DNA from: Phycisphaeraceae bacterium
GTDB taxonomy: Bacteria; Planctomycetota; Phycisphaerae; Phycisphaerales; Phycisphaeraceae
Direction: 5' to 3'
Length of the DNA: 41,850 nt
Assembly: GCA_028277745.1 (NCBI GenBank)
Contig: JANQFR010000028.1
Coordinates: forward strand, 1-41,850
Part shown: piece by piece, positions 6,557-15,638 of the stretch
How the letters are laid out: every line of letters begins with the position of its first letter
Position numbering within the stretch: the first letter of the stretch is position 1
The notes under the pieces: model-generated
The model's database searches: none
Seen by the model: the letters and a program-made list of their open reading frames with translations, nothing else
What the model was told of the DNA's origin: nothing
Position numbers and translations under genes: made by a program

Positions 6557-7669
6557 TCAACACCGCAGCGGATACCGGGTGACCCTGTCGCGCACCGTCT
6601 TGATCCGCTGGGGCTCACAGATCGGAGGCATCACGCCCGAAGACGTCAGCACCAGGCCGCGATGATGCGGCAACTCGTCAAGCCAAGACTTGAGCTGGGC
6701 GATGATCGCGTCGGCGGGTTCGAGCCAGAGCATCGCGTGCGTGCCGCCGATGAGGCACTTGTCGGGGCAGGCGGTGCGCCCGTCGAACAGCGTGGTGTCG
6801 CCGAGCGTCGGGGCGGTGAACGCCTCGAAGCCGGCGGTGGGCATCCCGGCCAGCTGTGGGAGCAGCCGCTTGAGGTGTCCGCACATATGCAGGATCAGCC
6901 GCCCTCCGGCGTCGTGAACGATGCGGGCGTACTCGTCGATGTGCTCGGCGTTGAGGGTGCGGTACTGCTCAACGGACACCAGCGTGGTCGAGGTGTTCTC
7001 GGTGAGCCAGATGAAGTCGGCGGGGTGGTGCTCGGCCAGCAGCGTGATCTCTTCGCGGAGCACGCGGTGGACCTGCGCAAAAAGCACCCGGACGCGCTGC
7101 GGCTCGTCGGCCAGCAGGAGGTGGGCGGCTTCGATCCCCGCGAGCCATTCCACCCAATGCATCAACCCCGACTGCCTGACCGACACGGCGGTGACGGCGT
7201 CCTGCCCGACCTCCCGCACACGACTGCGGGCGCGGTGCAACGCCTGGTCGTCCAGCTCGACCCGGACATGTGCGAACCAGTCGGCCATCCGGTCGATGTC
7301 CTCAGCGGTCTTGACCGGGAAAGCGATCGGGTGCCACGACTTGGAATCGTTATCAAACGTGTTGACGCGGGTCAGCGCCCCGCCAGGTGTCGTGTAGACG
7401 TCGCGCCGCACGCCGTCTTCGACGTCCGACGCGAACCCGTATCCGGCGTCGTAGACCCGGCGCAGGCCGGGCGGGAGGTGTTCGATCGGGTCGCTGCCGA
7501 TCCACGCGTGGATCTCGCGCACCTCCATCTCACTAAACGGCGGCCGCTGCATCGGCGGGTACGCCCTGTTGAGTTTCGGCCAGAACGGCAAACGGTCAAC
7601 CGGCTTCAGGTCCAGAGCAGCGCACCATCGTTCGCGCGAAGTCATCGTATCGCTGATCGTTACCGTCAT
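6557..7669 (-). CDS. uroporphyrinogen-decarboxylase-family protein
   Basis: The protein is 370 residues with the TIM-barrel pattern of the UroD/MtaA/CmuA superfamily: TSRERWCAALDLKPVDRLPFWP at the start, then DFIWLTENTSTTLVS, GGRLILHMCGHLKRLLPQLAGM and GLVLTSSGVMPP. HMCG is the segment where methyltransferase members bind zinc through His/Cys. The haem enzyme's N-terminal substrate Arg pattern is not apparent, so a corrinoid-dependent methyltransferase or an unknown activity is more likely than HemE. It is on the same strand as the GH16 gene but separated from it by that gene's own promoter. The substrate is unknown. Confidence 0.8.
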   Translation of the reverse strand: MTVTISDTMTSRERWCAALDLKPVDRLPFWPKLNRAYPPMQRPPFSEMEVREIHAWIGSDPIEHLPPGLRRVYDAGYGFASDVEDGVRRDVYTTPGGALTRVNTFDNDSKSWHPIAFPVKTAEDIDRMADWFAHVRVELDDQALHRARSRVREVGQDAVTAVSVRQSGLMHWVEWLAGIEAAHLLLADEPQRVRVLFAQVHRVLREEITLLAEHHPADFIWLTENTSTTLVSVEQYRTLNAEHIDEYARIVHDAGGRLILHMCGHLKRLLPQLAGMPTAGFEAFTAPTLGDTTLFDGRTACPDKCLIGGTHAMLWLEPADAIIAQLKSWLDELPHHRGLVLTSSGVMPPICEPQRIKTVRDRVTRYPLRC

Positions 7670-8248
7670 GAGCCGGCTCCTCGGCCGAGAACATCGGCGG
7701 CTGCGCCCGTTACGTCGGAATCCGCGCCAGCCAGGAAAGAAGTATTTGTTCTCAACGGGAAAAGCAGTCCTCGGATTATGACGGGAAACAATCCATAATC
7801 CATAGCATGGCTAGCGAAAAACTTGTGCCAGACCGGTGATCACGACGACCGGCCTGACCCCGCCAACCTTTGCGGAGCTAAAGCGCACGGTGCTTAGGCG
7901 CCCACAACAACCAGTGCTGTCTTGCGCAAAAACCTATCGCTGTCTCGCCGACCACGCCGTTGTAGATCCAGACGTTGTTGTGATTGCACCGGTTGATCGC
8001 GGACGCGTCAGAGTGGGAGGAGTAGCTGTATAAATTTTCGGCACCGCGATGCAATCATTCATAGCCAAGGGGCGACGTGTTGAGGCAAGTCGACTAGCGG
8101 CCCCCTGCTCGATATACTTAACTTACCTCGATGAAACGGACTCGGTCGGCCCCGAAACAGACTGGCCCTCGGTCGATTTATCCGTCCCAAGAGTGTGATA
8201 GCGTAACTAGCCAATTATCTGTCCGCCATCAGATTACTTGAGGATTTT
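7670..8248. other. gene-poor stretch before the methyltransferase
   Basis: About 580 bases lie between the divergent UroD-family and methyltransferase genes. The first part is G+C-rich like the neighbours, and base composition falls towards 8100-8248. On the minus strand around 8025-7880 an open stretch without a start reads NHNNVWIYNGVVGETAIGF, which could be a gene remnant, but I recognise no family. The rest holds only upstream regions for the two genes; no RNA gene is seen. Confidence 0.35.
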
Positions 8249-8920
8249 ATGTTAAGTCGTAAAGCAAAAGCAGTATTCTATTATGCTGCGGGTCCACTGA
8301 TGCAGATCAATGGGCTAATATACAGACATTTCCGGGCGCCGAAAAAAGGTGAACTAAAAGTACATTTGGGGCCTGGGCAGAAAAACTACCTCGATGGGTG
8401 GGTAAACGTAGACGCCAACACTTTCACAGGAAAATGCGACGTATGGGCGGACTTGCGAAATCCGCTGCCGTTCCGCAATGAAACGGTTGATGCGATGTAC
8501 TCGCACCATGTGATAGAGCACCTTCCGAATATCGAACACCACTTTAAGGAAGCACATCGTTGTTTGAAACCCGGCGGGGTTTACCGCGTCGGTGGTCCGA
8601 ACGGAGATTCTGCTATTGCGAAATTCGTTGAAAACGACAAGCAATGGTTCGGAGATTTTCCAGACAAGCGGGATAGTATTGGCGGGCGATTTGAGAATTT
8701 CGTTTTTTGCAGGCAAGAACACCTGACAATACTCACTTATTCTTATCTTGAAGAAGTTATGGGAAAAGCCGGTTTTATTAACCTACAACAGTGCAAATGC
8801 GTAAAAGAAACAAACCATCCGGAATTTTTCCAAGAGTGCTTGAGTAAAGAGTCTGAGTCCGATTTTGACGTGCCGCATACCCTGATTGTTGAAGGTGCTA
8901 AACCGGCAAAGGGTGTCTGA
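8249..8920 (+). CDS. class I SAM-dependent methyltransferase, low G+C
   Basis: The protein is 223 residues. KVHLGPGQKNYLDGWVNVDAN (about 31-50) is the SAM-binding motif I region with an acidic residue after strand 2. LPFRNETVDAMYSHHVIEHLPN and CLKPGGVYRVGGPN complete the Methyltransf_11-like pattern often found in polysaccharide clusters. A ribosome site (TGAGGA) precedes the start. Base composition stands out: the stretch 8701-8760 has 21 G+C of 60, far below its neighbours, and codons are A/T-ending. It has no partner genes nearby, so it looks like a recent acquisition, perhaps from a surface-polysaccharide locus. Confidence 0.82.
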   Translation: MLSRKAKAVFYYAAGPLMQINGLIYRHFRAPKKGELKVHLGPGQKNYLDGWVNVDANTFTGKCDVWADLRNPLPFRNETVDAMYSHHVIEHLPNIEHHFKEAHRCLKPGGVYRVGGPNGDSAIAKFVENDKQWFGDFPDKRDSIGGRFENFVFCRQEHLTILTYSYLEEVMGKAGFINLQQCKCVKETNHPEFFQECLSKESESDFDVPHTLIVEGAKPAKGV

Positions 8921-9024
8921 CAAGGCGCTCAACCTAAATTCGCGCAATAGCGCCGTAACCGATCAACCTACCGCAATGTCCGCTCGCAAATACCGCCACG
9001 GCGCCCCACGCCTGACGCATACCG

Positions 9025-9228
9025 ATGCAGAGGGAAGGCAACCAGGCCGTGACACGCGTCATCTACGCCCTCCGCCTTACTTTCGGCCGGGCGCAAACCC
9101 ATAGGATCTACACCCAAGACGAGCGCCACGAACTGCCGCCCCGGCTCGCCGAGACCGACTGGGGCGGGGCGCTTAACGAATCGGTCGAGCGCCGGACCGT
9201 ACCCGACGAACCGACGCCATTAGAATAG
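9025..9228 (+). CDS. small hypothetical protein, uncertain
   Basis: A 67-residue frame in the 330-base gap between the methyltransferase and the C39-like gene. A GTG at 9049 (VTRVIYALRLTFGRAQ...) is another possible start, with AGGGAAGG upstream. The product is polar with no signal, membrane span or known domain. It is 23 bases before the next gene, and composition is that of the host. It may be real or chance; nothing else is seen in this gap. Confidence 0.3.
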   Translation: MQREGNQAVTRVIYALRLTFGRAQTHRIYTQDERHELPPRLAETDWGGALNESVERRTVPDEPTPLE

Positions 9229-9251
9229 ACTGAGCCAAACGGAGCCCAGCC

Positions 9252-10361
9252 ATGCGCAGCGTCATGATGATGGCGGTGATGATGATGCTTACCTCAGGAT
9301 GCGCCATGAGCGAAACCGCGAACCATGCGAATCCCCCTGAGGCGACGGGTTGGACGAGCCGGCTGTTCATGTACGCCGTGGGCCGGCCGGCGCCGGAAGC
9401 GGCGCCGATCGATGCACCGACGCGCGAGCGCGACGCGGCGAGGAGCCTTGAGACGTGGACGTTCCCCGCGAGCGGCCCGGGCGTGGCTTTCACCGAAGCG
9501 CTGGTGTCATGGAACATCGACAGCGAGCGCGCCGAAGCGGCGGTCGTTCAGCTGCGGGTCGGCCGGGCCGGCTTCTGGTCGCCGTGGCTGGTGGTCGGGA
9601 CGTGGGGCGGCGGCGTGTCAGGGGTCGACGTCGTGCGAGACTTCGACGGCCCGGACGCGGAGGGCCGGATCGACGTGGATTACTTCCGGTCGGACCGGCC
9701 GTTCGACCGCTGGCAGGCGCGCGTGATCGCCGCGCCGGCCGACGGGCGGTTCACGGAGCCGCCGGTCACGCGGATGACGGTCTGCCTGACGGGCGCGGCG
9801 GCCGCCGGTGCGGGAGCGGCGGCGCCTCCCGCCGAGCCGGTGCGGCTGGACGTGCCGTTCCGCAACCAGGAGACGGACGACCCTTCGCTGCTGGGCCGGC
9901 TGTGCAGCCCGGCGAGCGTGGCGATGGGGCTGGCGTATCACGGGATTTCATGCGAAACGCAGGACGTGGCGGAGCTGGCGTACGACGAGGCATTCGACCT
10001 GTACGGCAACTGGCCCCGCGCGGTGCAGACGGCCTATACGCTGGGAACGCCGGGCTACGTCACCCGTTTCAACAACTGGGCCGAGGTCGAGCGCGTCTTG
10101 CGCCGAGGCCTGCCGGTGATCGCCAGCATCGACGCCAAAGATGGCGAGCTCACCGACGCGCCCTACGCCACGACCAGCGGCGGGCACCTGATCGTGATCA
10201 CCGGTTGGGACGACGCAGGCGGCGTGTTCGTGAACGACCCGGCGGTGAGCGACGCGGCGGAAGGCCAACGCGTCTATCGCCGGGACGAACTGACCCGGGT
10301 CTGGCTGGAGCGGACGAAAGGGACGGCGTACGTGCTGCTCCCGCCGGCGGGCGACGGGTGA
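9252..10361 (+). CDS. C39-like (papain-fold) lipoprotein
   Basis: The protein is 369 residues. An N-terminal hydrophobic stretch ends in a lipobox LTSGC (Cys 17), so the mature protein is probably membrane-anchored. A beta-rich region (about 60-185) precedes a C39-like peptidase domain starting at LDVPFRNQ. Its likely catalytic residues are C218 (LCSPASVAM), H312 (GGHLIVITGW) and D329 (VNDPAV). Bacteriocin-processing C39 domains belong to ABC exporters, but stand-alone secreted forms like this are of unknown substrate. It ends 36 bases before thyA and may share its transcript. Confidence 0.82.
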   Translation: MRSVMMMAVMMMLTSGCAMSETANHANPPEATGWTSRLFMYAVGRPAPEAAPIDAPTRERDAARSLETWTFPASGPGVAFTEALVSWNIDSERAEAAVVQLRVGRAGFWSPWLVVGTWGGGVSGVDVVRDFDGPDAEGRIDVDYFRSDRPFDRWQARVIAAPADGRFTEPPVTRMTVCLTGAAAAGAGAAAPPAEPVRLDVPFRNQETDDPSLLGRLCSPASVAMGLAYHGISCETQDVAELAYDEAFDLYGNWPRAVQTAYTLGTPGYVTRFNNWAEVERVLRRGLPVIASIDAKDGELTDAPYATTSGGHLIVITGWDDAGGVFVNDPAVSDAAEGQRVYRRDELTRVWLERTKGTAYVLLPPAGDG

Positions 10362-10397
10362 CCGGCCCGCGTTCAAGCGGTGTGATAAAATCAGACC

Positions 10398-11192
10398 ATG
10401 CAGACCTACCTGGACCTGATGCGTCACGTGCTCGAGCACGGGACCGACAAGAGCGACCGCACCGGCACCGGCACGCGGTCGGTGTTCGGCTACCAGATGC
10501 GGTTCGACCTGGCGGACGGCTTCCCGCTGCTGACCACCAAGAAGCTGCACCTGCGCTCGATCATCCACGAGCTGCTGTGGTTTCTCCGCGGCGACACCAA
10601 CGTCGCCTACCTCCACGAGCACGGCGTGACGATCTGGGACGAGTGGGCCGACGAAGACGGCGACCTGGGCCCGGTGTACGGCTACCAGTGGCGGCACTAC
10701 CCCAAGCCCGGCGGGGGCGAGGTCGATCAGATCAGGCAGGTCGTCGACGCAATCCGCCGCGACCCCGACTCGCGGCGGCACCTCGTGTGCGCCTGGAACC
10801 CGGGCATGGTTGACGACATGGCCCTGCCGCCCTGCCACGCGATGTTCCAGTTCTATGTCGCCGACGGACACTTGAGCTGCCAGTTGTACCAGCGCTCGGC
10901 CGACATCTTCCTGGGCGTGCCGTTCAATATCGCGTCGTATGCGCTGCTCACGATGATGATCGCCCAGGCGACCGGCCTGAAGCCCGGCGAATTCATCCAC
11001 ACGTTCGGCGACGCCCACCTCTACAGCAACCACTTCGAGCAGGCCCGGGAGCAATTGACGCGGACGCCGCGCCCGTTGCCGACGATGACGCTCAACCCCG
11101 CAGTGACCGACCTGTTCGCGTTCACCTACGACGACTTCACGCTCAGCGGCTACGATCCGCACCCGGCGATCAAGGCGCAGGTGGCGGTCTGA
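10398..11192 (+). CDS. thyA: thymidylate synthase
   Basis: The protein is 264 residues, the same length as E. coli ThyA. It contains the folate-binding start [29 protein letters not shown] region, the catalytic C146 in [27 protein letters not shown] and HIYSNH-like DAHLYSNH. The enzyme makes dTMP from dUMP with methylene-tetrahydrofolate and yields dihydrofolate. Its stop codon shares one base with the folA start (TGATG), so the two are translationally coupled and the dihydrofolate is recycled by the next enzyme. Confidence 0.97.
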   Translation: MQTYLDLMRHVLEHGTDKSDRTGTGTRSVFGYQMRFDLADGFPLLTTKKLHLRSIIHELLWFLRGDTNVAYLHEHGVTIWDEWADEDGDLGPVYGYQWRHYPKPGGGEVDQIRQVVDAIRRDPDSRRHLVCAWNPGMVDDMALPPCHAMFQFYVADGHLSCQLYQRSADIFLGVPFNIASYALLTMMIAQATGLKPGEFIHTFGDAHLYSNHFEQAREQLTRTPRPLPTMTLNPAVTDLFAFTYDDFTLSGYDPHPAIKAQVAV

Positions 11193-11680
11193 TGTGGCTT
11201 TCGCTGATCTACGCCCGGTCGGAGAACCGCGTGATCGGGAAGGACGGCGGGCTGCCCTGGCGGCTGCCGGATGATTTCAGGCATTTCAAAACCACGACGA
11301 TGGGCTGCCCGGTCGTGATGGGCCGCCGGACGTTCGAGGACCACCAGAGCGTGTTGCCGGGGCGGACCAACATCGTGCTGACGCGCGACCCGGACTGGTC
11401 GTTCGAGGGAGTGACGGTGTGTCGCAGCCTGGACGACGCGCTGACGCCCTACCGTGGGACGGACCGGGAGGTGTTCGTGATCGGCGGCGCGGGCCTCTTC
11501 GCGGCGGCCCTGCCGCAGGCCGATCGGGTGTACGAGACGGTGGTGCACGCGGTGGTGGACGGCGACGTGAGGCTGCCGGACTTCGACCTGAGCCGGTTCG
11601 AGCCGGAGGTGCTGATGGAGCACGCCGTTGATGACCGGCATCCTTATGCGTTTACGGTCACGCGATACGATCGACGATGA
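11192..11680 (+). CDS. folA: dihydrofolate reductase
   Basis: The protein is 162 residues. LIYARSENRVIGKDGGLPWRLPDDFRHFK carries the substrate-binding Met20-loop type region and the acidic D in LPDD; VVMGRRTFED and FVIGGAGLFAAAL are the NADPH-binding segments, and YETVVHA follows near the end. It reduces dihydrofolate to tetrahydrofolate with NADPH. It overlaps thyA by one base and is closed by a perfect palindrome. Confidence 0.96.
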   Translation: MWLSLIYARSENRVIGKDGGLPWRLPDDFRHFKTTTMGCPVVMGRRTFEDHQSVLPGRTNIVLTRDPDWSFEGVTVCRSLDDALTPYRGTDREVFVIGGAGLFAAALPQADRVYETVVHAVVDGDVRLPDFDLSRFEPEVLMEHAVDDRHPYAFTVTRYDRR

Positions 11681-11688
11681 ACAGGCCG

Positions 11689-11718
11689 GAAGCCCGGGGA
11701 CTGCAGTCCCCGGGCTTC
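11689..11718. terminator. 30-bp perfect palindrome after folA
   Basis: The arm gaagcccggggactg and its exact reverse complement meet without a spacer nine bases after the folA stop. It probably ends the thyA-folA transcript. No T-tract follows. Confidence 0.65.
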
Positions 11719-11840
11719 GGTCGGCCAACGTCTGCGGGTGAGGGCTTTTCGGAGGCGAACGTTCGGGGAGATAGCGGCTACGTCGCTGTGCGAGGCGGTG
11801 GGGATCTGGAGGAGGGTAGGCGGGGCAACCGAGTCGCTGG

Positions 11841-12353
11841 TCAGGCGCCCTCTGTTGGCCGCAGATCGACTTCGCCTCGATCCACGGGCCGTTCCTGGCC
11901 CTTGATGAGAGGCGTCGGGCGAATATTTTGTGGGAACACCCAGCCCCGCTCGTGCATGTAGATCACCAAGTCGAGCGTCGTGTCGGCGACTTCGATCCGT
12001 GTGATCAGACCGCCCCGAATCGTCATGATGAGGTTTTCGATCGACGTGCCTGAGCGGCCGGTCGGCTCTAGACCGAAAAAGTTGCCGACGTGCGTCCAGT
12101 GCAGGTTCACGGTCGCCACAGCTCGACCGCTGCCAGCCTTGTCGATCGCCAAGATCTCATCCACAAGGTCAATCCGCGCGGCGAAGGCGGTGATAAATCC
12201 CTCGGCCCAGGTCTTGAGGGCGTCGATCCCTTTGTTGCCGAAATTGGCCGAGCTATTGACAACGACATCAGGATGAACGATCGCGTCGAAACGGTCGAAT
12301 TCCCCGCTCTGAAACGCATCGTAGAACTCACGGGCGATGTTTGGCTGTTTCAC
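11841..12353 (-). CDS. SnoaL/NTF2-like protein
   Basis: The protein is 170 residues. REFYDAFQSGEFDRFDAIVHPDVVVNSSANFGNKGIDALKTW and the late VNLHWTHVGNFFGLEPTGRSGT segment fit the SnoaL-like ester cyclase branch of the NTF2 cone fold. Such proteins range from polyketide cyclases to uncharacterised enzymes; the function here is open. The 40 C-terminal residues (from about 130) go beyond the fold and are polar. It stands alone, with a promoter presumably in 12354-12541. No RBS stands out. Confidence 0.7.
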   Translation of the reverse strand: MKQPNIAREFYDAFQSGEFDRFDAIVHPDVVVNSSANFGNKGIDALKTWAEGFITAFAARIDLVDEILAIDKAGSGRAVATVNLHWTHVGNFFGLEPTGRSGTSIENLIMTIRGGLITRIEVADTTLDLVIYMHERGWVFPQNIRPTPLIKGQERPVDRGEVDLRPTEGA

Positions 12354-12541
12354 AATGTGTCTCTGTCAGCAGCTAACGTCAATCGGCTCAGTTGCCGGCG
12401 ACCCGCGGAAGCAAACTCTCAACCGACAACTTTATCCATCGCGGGCGTCGCCGGTCAACTGCATCCGATCCGAATCCGCGACGGCTTCAAATGCAATCTT
12501 TCGGATCGTTGATCATGCTGATGTTCCGGGCGACGGGACGT

Positions 12542-13723
12542 TCACGCTTCCGCGTCCCAGAGCCCGCGACGGACCTCGCGCGGCGTCCGGCCGGTGAAGC
12601 GCACCAGCAGGCGGGACATGTAGTTGGCGCGGCCGAACCCGCAACGCCGGGCGACCTCGTCGATCGGGAGGGTGGTCTGGGCGAGCATCTGCCTGGCCGC
12701 CTCGACCCGCACGCGGTGGATCTCGTCGAGCGGCGTGCGCCCGAGCACCGCGTGGAACCGTCGCTCGAGCGAGCGCCGGCTCATCGGCACGGCCTGCAGC
12801 AGTTCGGCCACGGTCAGGCCGTCGGCGGCGTGGTCGCGGATGTGGGTCAACGCCGCGGCGACCTCCGGATCATCAACGGCGTAGAACTGGCTGGACTGGC
12901 GGGTCGCCACGCCGACCGGGGGCAGGCGTGCGCCGGCGGGGGCCCGGCCGTCGGTCATCGCCAGGTCGAGTTGCTCGGCCGCGAGGTAGCCGATGCGCTC
13001 GCCGGGGACGATCACGCTCGACAGGGGCGGATACGCCAGTCGGCACAGCAGGTCGTCGTTGTCGACGCCGAGGATCGCGATCTCCAACGGCACCTCGATC
13101 TCCGCCTGTCGGCACAACTCGCTGACGAACCACGCCGCCGCGTCGTTGCAGGCGAACAGGCCGGTCGGCACGGGCAGGGCGCGGAGCCAATCGATGAACG
13201 CGCGCACGGGCTTCGAATCGGATGACGGCGAGCGCAGCAGCCACCGCAACGCGATGTCGTGGGCCGCGACGTCGAGCCCCGCCTCTTCCGCGGCCCGGAG
13301 GAAGCCGAGGCGGCGCTGCCGGGCGAAGACCAGGTCGCGCAGGCCCACGAACGCCAGATGCCGGTGCCCGTGATCGCGCAGGTGGCCGCAGGCCAGCCGG
13401 CCGACCGCCATGTCATCAGCGGTGACTGCGGGGAAAGGGTCGTCCTCGATGAGACTCGATACGCCGATCACCGGGCACGCCAGGGGCTCGAGCTCGTGCA
13501 CGACGGAGGGGTGATGGATATGGGTGATGACGCCGTCGCACCGGGCCGGGGCCTTGCCGCCGCGTTGGAAGTCCTCGGGCGGAACACGCTCGAGTCGCCA
13601 GGGCCGGGCGGGGCGGGCGTACGACGCGACGCCGCGCAGCACGGACCGGATATAAAAGGAGTCCTCGTGCAAGACGATGGCGATCCGCTTCCGGGTCCGC
13701 TGGGGGCGTCGAGAAGCCTGCAT
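12542..13723 (-). CDS. XylR-like AraC-family sugar regulator
   Basis: The protein is 393 residues. RIAIVLHEDSFYIRSVLRGVASYA begins a LacI/periplasmic-binding type ligand domain (about 12-285), with GHRHLAFVGL and PTGLFACNDAAAW inside it. A C-terminal AraC double helix-turn-helix follows (about 295-390): LTVAELLQAVPMSRRSLERRF and PIDEVARRCGFGRANYMSRLLVRFTGRTPREVR. This layout is that of E. coli XylR, which activates xylose genes. It is divergent from the prepilin/PEP-CTERM/hydrolase set and probably controls it; the ligand sugar is unknown. Start at 13723 has no clear ribosome site. Confidence 0.85.
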   Translation of the reverse strand: MQASRRPQRTRKRIAIVLHEDSFYIRSVLRGVASYARPARPWRLERVPPEDFQRGGKAPARCDGVITHIHHPSVVHELEPLACPVIGVSSLIEDDPFPAVTADDMAVGRLACGHLRDHGHRHLAFVGLRDLVFARQRRLGFLRAAEEAGLDVAAHDIALRWLLRSPSSDSKPVRAFIDWLRALPVPTGLFACNDAAAWFVSELCRQAEIEVPLEIAILGVDNDDLLCRLAYPPLSSVIVPGERIGYLAAEQLDLAMTDGRAPAGARLPPVGVATRQSSQFYAVDDPEVAAALTHIRDHAADGLTVAELLQAVPMSRRSLERRFHAVLGRTPLDEIHRVRVEAARQMLAQTTLPIDEVARRCGFGRANYMSRLLVRFTGRTPREVRRGLWDAEA

Positions 13724-13806
13724 GACGCAATCGTATCACAAATAGACGCATATTAGTCTTGCCTTATCTGGTTTCTTTTTTATGGTTGAGGTGGAGATTC
13801 TGGATC

Positions 13807-14625
13807 ATGTCAAGTCATTTCAACTCACGCCCCGCCGCCCGCGGCTTCACGCTCATCGAGTTGCTGGTGGTCATCAGCATCATCGCCCTGCTCATCGCCA
13901 TCCTCCTGCCGGTCCTGCAGAGCGCCCGCGCCGCCGCCCGATCGGTCGGCTGCCTGTCCAACCTCCGCCAGATCGGCATCGGCGTCGCGGCGTACGCGGT
14001 CGACCGCCGCGATGTGCTGCCGCCGGGGATGGTCAACGCCGACGCCGCCCTGGGTTTTGAACGGCATCACATGGCCTCCGCGTTGATGCTTGGCGGATAC
14101 GTCGCGGACGCGTCGTACGCCTACCCGGGCGGGGGGGACTACAACGGCCCGCACGATAACGTCAACGTCTTCCGTTGCCCGGACGGCCGGGACGAGGTCT
14201 GGAGCGGCGGCGGCACGACCCCCGCTTCCAAGGACGACCCCAACGGCGCCCGCTTCTGGACCATGAACGCGGCCGGGCTGGGCGACGTCAATGTCTGGTA
14301 CACCGCCATCGGCACGGACGGGACCTGGTGGGCGGACGCGAGCCAGATGCCTTACCCCTTCGGCGTGACCAACAAGTATGGCTGGCTCAGCCAGCAACGG
14401 ATCAGGCGGCCCAGCGAGCAGGCGATGGTCGCCGACGGGCTGTTCTTCCGCATCCACGCCGAGGGATATCTCAACGCCCGCCACCTCAACCAGACCGTGA
14501 CCAACATCCTGATCGCTGACGGTCACGCCTCGTCCTACACCACCGACACGCTGCCGTTTCAGCCCAACATCAACAACAACGCGCTGGGCGGCCTGACCGA
14601 CCCCGTGTGGCGGGTCGACCAATGA
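13807..14625 (+). CDS. prepilin-type N-terminal cleavage/methylation protein
   Basis: Starting at the ATG at 13807 (GGTGGAG ten bases upstream) the product is 272 residues. [45 protein letters not shown] is the type IV pilin-like leader: cleavage after Gly, N-methylated Phe and a membrane helix. The C-terminal LIADGHASS is the DG-type end common in the very large planctomycete pseudopilin-like families. An earlier in-frame Met at 13759 is less likely since it adds a hydrophobic tail before the leader. These proteins are exported and often encoded near carbohydrate genes, as here. No function is proven. Confidence 0.85.
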   Translation: MSSHFNSRPAARGFTLIELLVVISIIALLIAILLPVLQSARAAARSVGCLSNLRQIGIGVAAYAVDRRDVLPPGMVNADAALGFERHHMASALMLGGYVADASYAYPGGGDYNGPHDNVNVFRCPDGRDEVWSGGGTTPASKDDPNGARFWTMNAAGLGDVNVWYTAIGTDGTWWADASQMPYPFGVTNKYGWLSQQRIRRPSEQAMVADGLFFRIHAEGYLNARHLNQTVTNILIADGHASSYTTDTLPFQPNINNNALGGLTDPVWRVDQ

Positions 14626-14671
14626 TTGCCCCGTTCGCTTCATTCACCTCGTCATCCACTGGAGGCCGCTG

Positions 14672-15454
14672 ATGATCCTGACGACTCGCCTGACCCTGCT
14701 GACCTGCACCGCCCTGCTGACGCTGGCCGCGTCCATGCCGGCCTCGGCCTCGATGACCTGGAGCCGGTCGGCCGACTGGACCGGGGACGGCTCGAATCCC
14801 GACGGGGCCTGGAGCTATCAGAAGATCATCCTCAACGCCACGGCCGGCGGAACCACGCCCTGGTACGAGGGAGCGATGACGGCGATGACCTGGGACGCCA
14901 CAGATGCCCGGTACGCGGGCAACAACCCGACGTTTGATTGGAACGAACGGGAGTTGGCGGATCAAACGACGCTGACCGCGGGTTATAACGAAGTGATTAA
15001 CCAGGGCAACGGCTGGTTCTTCTACTTCGGCGCCGCCGCGGCCGTGTGGACCAACAACACCGGCTCGACGATGGACATCACCATCACCGGCGACATCGTC
15101 CGGGAATGGAACAACTGGGCCGGGACCCTCGGCAAGAACGGCTCGACCCTCGAAGCCGTGGTTGTGAAGAAGTCGGGCTCGACCTACACGGTTCTGGAAG
15201 ACCTCACCGCGGTCAAACCGGCGCCCACCGCGTGGGAGATTTATTCCGAATCGGTCACGTTGAACGAAACGACCACCGTCTTGCCGGGCGACCAGATCAT
15301 CTTCGCCGTCAAGGGCTTCGACGGCGACACCACATACCTCACCCGCCTCGACGACTCCGGCGTCACGATCACTCTGATTCCCGAGCCCGCGTCGCTGGTG
15401 CTTGCGGGGCTGGGCGGCCTGATCGTGCTCAGGCGGCGAACGTCTAAGAGCTGA
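14672..15454 (+). CDS. PEP-CTERM sorted exported protein
   Basis: The protein is 260 residues: signal peptide LTLLTCTALLTLAASMPASA (to about residue 26), an all-beta, Thr/Asn/Gly-rich body, and a C-terminal sorting signal PEPASLVLAGLGGLIVLRRR. The last part has the PEP motif, a membrane helix and an Arg cluster, the substrate form for exosortase/archaeosortase-like transpeptidases; no exosortase gene is in the window. GGAGG precedes the start. It lies between the prepilin-type protein and the hydrolase, so it may be a surface protein made on the same polysaccharide. Confidence 0.9.
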   Translation: MILTTRLTLLTCTALLTLAASMPASASMTWSRSADWTGDGSNPDGAWSYQKIILNATAGGTTPWYEGAMTAMTWDATDARYAGNNPTFDWNERELADQTTLTAGYNEVINQGNGWFFYFGAAAAVWTNNTGSTMDITITGDIVREWNNWAGTLGKNGSTLEAVVVKKSGSTYTVLEDLTAVKPAPTAWEIYSESVTLNETTTVLPGDQIIFAVKGFDGDTTYLTRLDDSGVTITLIPEPASLVLAGLGGLIVLRRRTSKS

Positions 15455-15468
15455 TGCGGAATGAACAA

Positions 15469-15595
15469 CAGAGGCGCAGAGGACGCAGAGAAGAAATCAT
15501 CAGAAACCAGAACCGTCGGATGACAACGTTTCCGCTTATGAATTTCATCCCCTGCCTTCCTCCGCGTCCTCTGCGCCTCTGCGCCTCTGCGGTTC
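15469..15595. repeat. inverted repeat of the CGCAGAGG type
   Basis: An 18-base arm (15469-15486, starting cagaggcgcagagg) is exactly repeated in reverse complement at 15564-15581, with 77 bases between. The right arm goes on with a further gcgcctctgcg copy to about 15592. This GAGGCGCAGAGG-like motif is a known dispersed non-coding repeat in many environmental bacteria. It fills the gap between the PEP-CTERM gene and the hydrolase. Confidence 0.7.
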
Positions 15596-15638
15596 AAATG
15601 CACCGCCCCTGACACAACTTTTTCTTTGATTCCAAACC

